A stretch of DNA of 64,000 bases from Campylobacter sp. VBCF_01 NA2. GTDB lineage: Bacteria; Campylobacterota; Campylobacteria; Campylobacterales; Campylobacteraceae. The stretch lies in contig NZ_CP115607.1 in NCBI RefSeq assembly GCF_027797205.1, positions 1,116,001 to 1,180,000 of the forward strand, read 5' to 3'. The notes beneath the pieces were generated by a model that worked only from the letters and a program-made list of their open reading frames with translations, was not told the DNA's origin and did no database searches. Below are positions 58,801 through 64,000 of this stretch, one piece after another. Position 1 is the first letter of the stretch. Each line of letters opens with the position of its first letter. The position numbers and the translations under genes were made by a program.

Positions 58801-61800
58801 TCTGTGTATTGACCAGGGGTCTTAGGTGCTTCTGTGCCACCATTGACAGTAAGATAAGTTCTATTACCCTCAGCTGCTGTTTTTAGTTGAGATACATTGA
58901 CTGCGTCTGTATCAGCTTCACCAGGAGCTAAATTTGTAATCTTAACTGGTCCTCCGTTTTCATCACCAACTTTAATGTCTCCATTATCGTTGCTGATTTT
59001 TGCACCATCTTTGCCGAAGTAAATACTTCCAGCTTCTGTTAAATTTACATCCTTAGCAAGTTCAACAACTAGTTTTTCGCCATTATTGATAACACCAATG
59101 TTACCAGTAGTTAGTTTATCTTTACCAGCTGTATGAGTTCCTACTATATCTACTTGCTCATTTAATTTTTTAGCGATAGGGTCGTTAGTGCCATCTCGGT
59201 AATTACCCTCGAATTTCAAGCCGTCATTAAGCGTAGCGATAGTCTCTTTCTTGCCATCTTCTGTTGTATAGACAATTCTTGTTTTTTCGTTTGTCTCTTT
59301 TACACCAGGTTCGCCTTTTTCAAGAGTAATATCAGCTTTAACTGCATCATTACCATCTTTGCCATTTAAGCCGATAGTTCCATTGCCGTCTTTTGCAGCA
59401 ACAGTTACACCTGGATTACCATCTTTGTCGATAACTTTGATTTGACCATCTTCACCAGGTTTGCCGTTTTCACCTTTTTCACCTATTGTTAGGTTATTAG
59501 CAAGTTTTAGGTCATAGGTGTTGTTATCTTCACCGCCATGAGTAAGTTTTAGGTTACCATCTGTGTATTGACCAGGGGTCTTAGGCGCTTCTGTGCCACC
59601 ATTGACAGTAAGATAAGTTCTATTACCCTCGGCTGCTTCTTTTAGTTGAGATACATTGACTGCGTCTGTATCAGCCTCACCAGCTTCGACATTGTGAATT
59701 TGATTTCCACCCATGCTAACATTGTTATCTGTAAGCTTGATAATTTTATCAGGGTCGGTATTATTAATGGTTAAGCCATTATTATTAACAAAAGTATTTC
59801 CAATTGTTAAATTTCCATCTTTTGTTAAATCAACAGCCTTAGCAAGTTCAATAACTAGTTTTTCACCATCATTGATAACACCAATGTTGCCAGTAGTTAG
59901 TTGATCTTTACCAGCTTTATGGCTTCCTACAACTTCAAGAGTTTCACCAAGTTTTTTGCTGATATTTTTATCAGTGCCTTCTAGGTAATTTCCACCAAAT
60001 TTCAAACCATCATTAAGCGTAGCGATAGTCTCTTTCTTGCCATCTTCTGTTGTATAGACAATTCTTGTTTTTTCGTTTGTCTCTTTAACACCAGGTTCGC
60101 CTTTTTCAAGAGTAATATCAGCTTTAACTGCGTCATTACCATTTTTGCCATTTAAGCCGATAGTTCCATTGCCATCTTTTGCAGCAACAGTTACACCTGG
60201 ATTACCATCTTTGTCGATAACTTTGATTTGACCATCTTCACCAGGTTTGCCGTTTTCACCTTTTTCACCTATTGTTAGGTTATTAGCAAGTTTTAGGTCA
60301 TAGGTGTTGTTATCTTCACCGCCATGAGTAAGTTTTAGGTTACCATCTGTGTATTGACCAGGGGTCTTAGGCGCTTCTGTGCCACCATTGACAGTAAGAT
60401 AAGTTCTATTACCCTCGGCTGCTTCTTTTAGTTGAGATACATTGACTGCGTCTGTATCAGCCTCACCAGCTTCGACATTGTGAATTTGATTTCCACCCAT
60501 GCTAACATTGTTATCTGTAAGCTTGATAATTTTATCAGGGTCGGTATTATTAATGGTTAAGCCATTATTATTAACAAAAGTATTTCCAATTGTTAAATTT
60601 CCATCTTTTGTTAAATCAACAGCCTTAGCAAGTTCAATAACTAGTTTTTCACCATCATTGATAACACCAATGTTGCCAGTAGTTAGTTGATCTTTACCAG
60701 CTTTATGGCTTCCTACAACTTCAAGAGTTTCACCAAGTTTTTTGCTGATATTTTTATCAGTGCCTTCTAGGTAATTTCCACCAAATTTCAAACCATCATT
60801 AAGCGTAGCGATAGTCTCTTTCTTGCCATCTTCTGTTGTATAGACAATTCTTGTTTTTTCGTTTGTCTCTTTAACACCAGGTTCGCCTTTTTCAAGAGTA
60901 ATATCAGCTTTAACTGCGTCATTACCATTTTTGCCATTTAAGCCGATAGTTCCATTGCCATCTTTTGCAGCAACAGTTACACCTGGATTACCATCTTTGT
61001 CGATAACTTTGATTTGACCATCTTCACCAGGTTTGCCGTTTTCACCTTTTTCACCTATTGTTAGGTTATTAGCAAGTTTTAGGTCATAGGTGTTGTTATC
61101 TTCACCGCCATGAGTAAGTTTTAGGTTACCATCTGTGTATTGACCAGGGGTCTTAGGCGCTTCTGTGCCACCATTGACAGTAAGATAAGTTCTATTACCC
61201 TCGGCTGCTTCTTTTAGTTGAGATACATTGACTGCGTCTGTATCAGCCTCACCAGCTTCGACATTGTGAATTTGATTTCCACCCATGCTAACATTGTTAT
61301 CTGTAAGCTTGATAATTTTATCAGGGTCGGTATTATTAATGGTTAAGCCATTATTATTAACAAAAGTATTTCCAATTGTTAAATTTCCATCTTTTGTTAA
61401 ATCAACAGCCTTAGCAAGTTCAATAACTAGTTTTTCACCATCATTGATAACACCAATGTTGCCAGTAGTTAGTTGATCTTTACCAGCTTTATGGCTTCCT
61501 ACAACTTCAAGAGTTTCACCAAGTTTTTTGCTGATATTTTTATCAGTGCCTTCTAGGTAATTTCCACCAAATTTCAAACCATCATTAAGCGTAGCGATAG
61601 TCTCTTTCTTGCCATCTTCTGTTGTATAGACAATTCTTGTTTTTTCGTTTGTCTCTTTAACACCAGGTTCGCCTTTTTCAAGAGTAATATCAGCTTTAAC
61701 TGCGTCATTACCATTTTTGCCATTTAAGCCGATAGTTCCATTGCCATCTTTTGCAGCAACAGTTACACCTGGATTACCATCTTTGTCGATAACTTTGATT

Positions 61801-64000
61801 TGACCATCTTCACCAGGTTTGCCGTTTTCACCTTTTTCACCTATTGTTAGGTTATTAGCAAGTTTTAGGTCATAGGTGTTGTTATCTTCACCGCCATGAG
61901 TAAGTTTTAGGTTACCATCTGTGTATTGACCAGGGGTCTTAGGCGCTTCTGTGCCACCATTGACAGTAAGATAAGTTCTATTACCCTCGGCTGCTTCTTT
62001 TAGTTGAGATACATTGACTGCGTCTGTATCAGCCTCACCAGCTTCGACATTGTGAATTTGATTTCCACCCATGCTAACATTGTTATCTGTAAGCTTGATA
62101 ATTTTATCAGGGTCGGTATTATTAATGGTTAAGCCATTATTATTAACAAAAGTATTTCCAATTGTTAAATTTCCATCTTTTGTTAAATCAACAGCCTTAG
62201 CAAGTTCAATAACTAGTTTTTCACCATCATTGATAACACCAATGTTGCCAGTAGTTAGTTGATCTTTACCAGCTTTATGGCTTCCTACAACTTCAAGAGT
62301 TTCACCAAGTTTTTTGCTGATATTTTTATCAGTGCCTTCTAGGTAATTTCCACCAAATTTCAAACCATCATTAAGCGTAGCGATAGTCTCTTTCTTGCCA
62401 TCTTCTGTTGTATAGACAATTCTTGTTTTTTCGTTTGTCTCTTTAACACCAGGTTCGCCTTTTTCAAGAGTAATATCAGCTTTAACTGCGTCATTACCAT
62501 TTTTGCCATTTAAGCCGATAGTTCCATTGCCATCTTTTGCAGCAACAGTTACACCTGGATTACCATCTTTGTCGATAACTTTGATTTGACCATCTTCACC
62601 AGGTTTGCCGTTTTCACCTTTTTCACCTATTGTTAGGTTATTAGCAAGTTTTAGGTCATAGGTGTTGTTATCTTCACCGCCATGAGTAAGTTTTAGGTTA
62701 CCATCTGTGTATTGACCAGGGGTCTTAGGCGCTTCTGTGCCACCATTGACAGTAAGATAAGTTCTATTACCCTCGGCTGCTTCTTTTAGTTGAGATACAT
62801 TGACTGCGTCTGTATCAGCCTCACCAGCTTCGACATTGTGAATTTGATTTCCACCCATGCTAACATTGTTATCTGTAAGCTTGATAATTTTATCAGGGTC
62901 GGTATTATTAATGGTTAAGCCATTATTATTAACAAAAGTATTTCCAATTGTTAAATTTCCATCTTTTGTTAAATCAACAGCCTTAGCAAGTTCAATAACT
63001 AGTTTTTCACCATCATTGATAACACCAATGTTGCCAGTAGTTAGTTGATCTTTACCAGCTTTATGGCTTCCTACAACTTCAAGAGTTTCACCAAGTTTTT
63101 TGCTGATATTTTTATCAGTGCCTTCTAGGTAATTTCCACCAAATTTCAAACCATCATTAAGCGTAGCGATAGTCTCTTTCTTGCCATCTTCTGTTGTATA
63201 GACAATTCTTGTTTTTTCGTTTGTCTCTTTAACACCAGGTTCGCCTTTTTCAAGAGTAATATCAGCTTTAACTGCGTCATTACCATTTTTGCCATTTAAG
63301 CCGATAGTTCCATTGCCATCTTTTGCAGCAACAGTTACACCTGGATTACCATCTTTGTCGATAACTTTGATTTGACCATCTTCACCAGGTTTGCCGTTTT
63401 CACCTTTTTCACCTATTGTTAGGTTATTAGCAAGTTTTAGGTCATAGGTGTTGTTATCTTCACCGCCATGAGTAAGTTTTAGGTTACCATCTGTGTATTG
63501 ACCAGGGGTCTTAGGCGCTTCTGTGCCACCATTGACAGTAAGATAAGTTCTATTACCCTCGGCTGCTTCTTTTAGTTGAGATACATTGACTGCGTCTGTA
63601 TCAGCCTCACCAGCTTCGACATTGTGAATTTGATTTCCACCCATGCTAACATTGTTATCTGTAAGCTTGATAATTTTATCAGGGTCGGTATTATTAATGG
63701 TTAAGCCATTATTATTAACAAAAGTATTTCCAATTGTTAAATTTCCATCTTTTGTTAAATCAACAGCCTTAGCAAGTTCAATAACTAGTTTTTCACCATC
63801 ATTGATAACACCAATGTTGCCAGTAGTTAGTTGATCTTTACCAGCTTTATGGCTTCCTACAACTTCAAGAGTTTCACCAAGTTTTTTGCTGATATTTTTA
63901 TCAGTGCCTTCTAGGTAATTTCCACCAAATTTCAAACCATCATTAAGCGTAGCGATAGTCTCTTTCTTGCCATCTTCTGTTGTATAGACAATTCTTGTTT
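55881..64000 (-). CDS. Giant trimeric autotransporter adhesin (YadA type), N-terminus outside window
   Basis: Type Vc surface adhesin; at least 2,700 residues lie in the window with no stop up to base 64000. From the C-terminus: YadA anchor (55881 to about 56150) ending in GASLGFHF; coiled-coil and neck TDAINGSQL (about 56220); a region of YadA-head repeats (SSLAVGDNANASGEQSIAIG, about 56660-56815); then stalk with ten DAVNVSQL necks, collagen-like GxY stretches (GENGKPGEDGQ) and KFGG segments. The stalk is mostly 255-262-residue units repeated eight times. Uncommonly, a head-type domain sits next to the anchor. Signal peptide and any N-terminal head lie beyond the window. Confidence 0.95.
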   Translation of the reverse strand, partial: TRIVYTTEDGKKETIATLNDGLKFGGNYLEGTDKNISKKLGETLEVVGSHKAGKDQLTTGNIGVINDGEKLVIELAKAVDLTKDGNLTIGNTFVNNNGLTINNTDPDKIIKLTDNNVSMGGNQIHNVEAGEADTDAVNVSQLKEAAEGNRTYLTVNGGTEAPKTPGQYTDGNLKLTHGGEDNNTYDLKLANNLTIGEKGENGKPGEDGQIKVIDKDGNPGVTVAAKDGNGTIGLNGKNGNDAVKADITLEKGEPGVKETNEKTRIVYTTEDGKKETIATLNDGLKFGGNYLEGTDKNISKKLGETLEVVGSHKAGKDQLTTGNIGVINDGEKLVIELAKAVDLTKDGNLTIGNTFVNNNGLTINNTDPDKIIKLTDNNVSMGGNQIHNVEAGEADTDAVNVSQLKEAAEGNRTYLTVNGGTEAPKTPGQYTDGNLKLTHGGEDNNTYDLKLANNLTIGEKGENGKPGEDGQIKVIDKDGNPGVTVAAKDGNGTIGLNGKNGNDAVKADITLEKGEPGVKETNEKTRIVYTTEDGKKETIATLNDGLKFGGNYLEGTDKNISKKLGETLEVVGSHKAGKDQLTTGNIGVINDGEKLVIELAKAVDLTKDGNLTIGNTFVNNNGLTINNTDPDKIIKLTDNNVSMGGNQIHNVEAGEADTDAVNVSQLKEAAEGNRTYLTVNGGTEAPKTPGQYTDGNLKLTHGGEDNNTYDLKLANNLTIGEKGENGKPGEDGQIKVIDKDGNPGVTVAAKDGNGTIGLNGKNGNDAVKADITLEKGEPGVKETNEKTRIVYTTEDGKKETIATLNDGLKFGGNYLEGTDKNISKKLGETLEVVGSHKAGKDQLTTGNIGVINDGEKLVIELAKAVDLTKDGNLTIGNTFVNNNGLTINNTDPDKIIKLTDNNVSMGGNQIHNVEAGEADTDAVNVSQLKEAAEGNRTYLTVNGGTEAPKTPGQYTDGNLKLTHGGEDNNTYDLKLANNLTIGEKGENGKPGEDGQIKVIDKDGNPGVTVAAKDGNGTIGLNGKNGNDAVKADITLEKGEPGVKETNEKTRIVYTTEDGKKETIATLNDGLKFGGNYLEGTDKNISKKLGETLEVVGSHKAGKDQLTTGNIGVINDGEKLVIELAKAVDLTKDGNLTIGNTFVNNNGLTINNTDPDKIIKLTDNNVSMGGNQIHNVEAGEADTDAVNVSQLKEAAEGNRTYLTVNGGTEAPKTPGQYTDGNLKLTHGGEDNNTYDLKLANNLTIGEKGENGKPGEDGQIKVIDKDGNPGVTVAAKDGNGTIGLNGKNGNDAVKADITLEKGEPGVKETNEKTRIVYTTEDGKKETIATLNDGLKFGGNYLEGTDKNISKKLGETLEVVGSHKAGKDQLTTGNIGVINDGEKLVIELAKAVDLTKDGNLTIGNTFVNNNGLTINNTDPDKIIKLTDNNVSMGGNQIHNVEAGEADTDAVNVSQLKEAAEGNRTYLTVNGGTEAPKTPGQYTDGNLKLTHGGEDNNTYDLKLANNLTIGEKGENGKPGEDGQIKVIDKDGNPGVTVAAKDGNGTIGLNGKDGNDAVKADITLEKGEPGVKETNEKTRIVYTTEDGKKETIATLNDGLKFEGNYRDGTNDPIAKKLNEQVDIVGTHTAGKDKLTTGNIGVINNGEKLVVELAKDVNLTEAGSIYFGKDGAKISNDNGDIKVGDENGGPVKITNLAPGEADTDAVNVSQLKTAAEGNRTYLTVNGGTEAPKTPGQYTDGNLKLTHGGEDNNTYDLKLANNLTIGEKGDGTPGKPGEDGKIEVIDKDGNPGVTIAAKDGNGTIGLNGKDGNDAVKADITLEKGEPGVKETNEKTRIVYTTEDGKKETIATLNDGLKFEGNYRDGTNDPIAKKLNEQVDIVGTHTAGKDKLTTGNIGVINNGEKLVVELAKDVNLTEAGSIYFGKDGAKISNDNGDIKVGDENGGPVKITNLAPGEADTDAVNVSQLKTAAEGNRTYLTVNGGTEAPKTPGQYTDGNLKLTHGGEDNNTYDLKLANNLTIGEKGDGTPGKPGEDGKIEVIDKDGNPGVTVGAKDGEGTIGINGKDGKDAEITVAKGKDTLDNEEPGRIIYKTKNKTGNEITLQVATMEDGLKFQGDYNGEVAKKLNEKQNIKGNHTAGKDSLTNGNIGVVNEGGDLIIKLAQNIDLGKDGSVKAGDTTINNDGLTIANGPTITKNNVDMGGKQIHNVAKGTADDDAVNVSQLKEVEGKIKAPNTVSLKNGEQNLAMIETKNSDGSTNYELALNKDITLDKGSISITGDKNNVNITGDKVDVGGNKIENVAAGTAPTDAVNVSQLKELVGNYTVENYTDEEGNTFKNVVQTKDEKGNTVTLKTYNVKDKGEYVTNNVVTAISKMNEQGIKYFHTNEDENFKPEEQRKNTVDSSASGGHATAIGYQADASGKSSLAVGDNANASGEQSIAIGNGAQASGAQSISIGTGNEVHANNSGAFGDPNTVTLEADGSYVVGNNNNVSTKDTFVLGSNVTSTVENSLFFGNNAAYVADDNTRTKGNAKGYNSAEVKATNANGEEVTIGVKEFAGGDEVVGVVSVGKGKDSKGVAQTRRIQNVAPGLISKDSTDAINGSQLYSAIEGIAEHLGSNITNINQRIDNLDKKIDNVRDEARAGIASAIAIGNLPQSTIPGKGMLSVGTGYYQDEGALSIGLSKMSDNGKWVFKSSISVDTQDNIGAGASLGFHF
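57886..59387 (-). repeat. Two older 765-bp stalk repeat units
   Basis: Two units about 765 bp apart (for example CCATCTGTGTATTGACCAGG at 58033 and 58798). They encode LAPGEADTDAVNVSQLKTAA and GEKGDGTPGKPGEDGKIEV and differ from the 786-bp units upstream in several blocks. The step to the next unit is 759 bp. Confidence 0.85.
59388..64000 (-). repeat. Tandem 786-bp (262-codon) repeats, about 5.9 identical copies
   Basis: From about 59388 to the window end the sequence repeats every 786 bp (equivalent points at 59713, 60499, 61285, 62071, 62857 and 63643). I saw no base difference between copies when comparing by eye. 786 is a multiple of 3, so gain or loss of a unit keeps the frame. The array continues past the window. 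Confidence 0.95.

Noticed and set aside
59713-63834. Six identical 63-codon plus-strand frames spaced 786 bp apart
   Set aside because: They are the complementary frame of the tandem repeat in the autotransporter; no ribosome site of their own and the same protein only because the DNA repeats.
59388-64000. CRISPR array
   Set aside because: The repeat units are 786 bp with no unique spacers and form one open coding frame.

Overview
The window is chromosomal DNA from a Campylobacter-type epsilonproteobacterium (Campylobacterota). Two things support this. The proteins have the family's usual forms: a short RecO, AmiA with an AMIN domain, a two-domain MnmC, and a CinA with a poorly conserved N-terminal domain. 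The gene order also matches blocks I remember from Campylobacter jejuni: leuS-secF-secD-yajC / lnt; pyrH-rpoZ-spoT-tyrS-nitronate monooxygenase-amiA-mnmC; ileS-(tiny ORF)-gatA; dusB-membrane protein-dksA-rlmH-accD; bamA / tyrA; M23 peptidase-lpxC-tsaB-thrB-ylxR-infB-rbfA-rimP. Base composition looks moderately AT-rich with very frequent AAATTT words. I cannot fix the species; it is not obviously C. jejuni.

Layout. 1-3720 (minus): start of leuS, a small membrane protein, secF, secD and yajC. 3693-5030 (plus): lnt. 5090-14299 (plus): a long compact operon running from UMP kinase, omega and the (p)ppGpp enzyme through TyrRS, a flavoprotein, a cell-wall amidase and a tRNA-modifying enzyme. 14300-22550: a looser region of housekeeping genes (fhs, xth, dgkA, an MBL hydrolase, aqpZ, a phosphoesterase) alternating with repeat-filled spacers and species-specific membrane proteins. 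22646-26652 (minus): pyrC, pyrB, a lipoprotein and cinA. 26772-35729 (plus): ileS, a 36-codon membrane peptide, gatA, guaB, metX, xseB, a nitrilase-family protein, a ThiF-family protein and a P-loop kinase. 35780-47205 (minus): ribD, Sel1, rimP, rbfA, infB, ylxR, thrB, tsaB, lpxC, an M23 peptidase and bamA. 47285-48115 (plus): tyrA. 48116-49754: a second accessory island. 49839-53554 (minus): dusB to accD. 53641-54255 (plus): recO. 54263-64000 (minus): a Sel1 lipid-envelope-type protein, an OmpA/BamE-like lipoprotein, and the C-terminal part of a giant trimeric autotransporter (YadA type) that runs off the window.

The most interesting structure is not a classical gene set. (1) The autotransporter holds nearly six tandem 786-bp units that look identical, followed by two older 765-bp-type units: a size-variable adhesin stalk. 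(2) A family of dispersed repeats (GTCATTGCGAG...GCAATCTACG hairpins, plus a roughly 40-bp arm containing CAAACACTGCCCCGAAAT) sits in every accessory spacer. One 430-bp copy is bounded by 40-bp inverted arms (39/40 match). A gene-carrying 1.2-kb segment at 14373-15570 is bounded by related arms. (3) The accessory genes beside these repeats include at least two, probably three, paralogous small membrane proteins of unknown function, two of whose islands carry a similar hairpin just upstream. (4) Two reading frames (tsaB and a 49-codon ORF) have good ribosome-binding sites but an ATC/ATT codon where ATG is expected.

I saw no tRNA or rRNA gene, CRISPR array, prophage or transposase. Protein identities come from recognised motifs and synteny, not from a database search.
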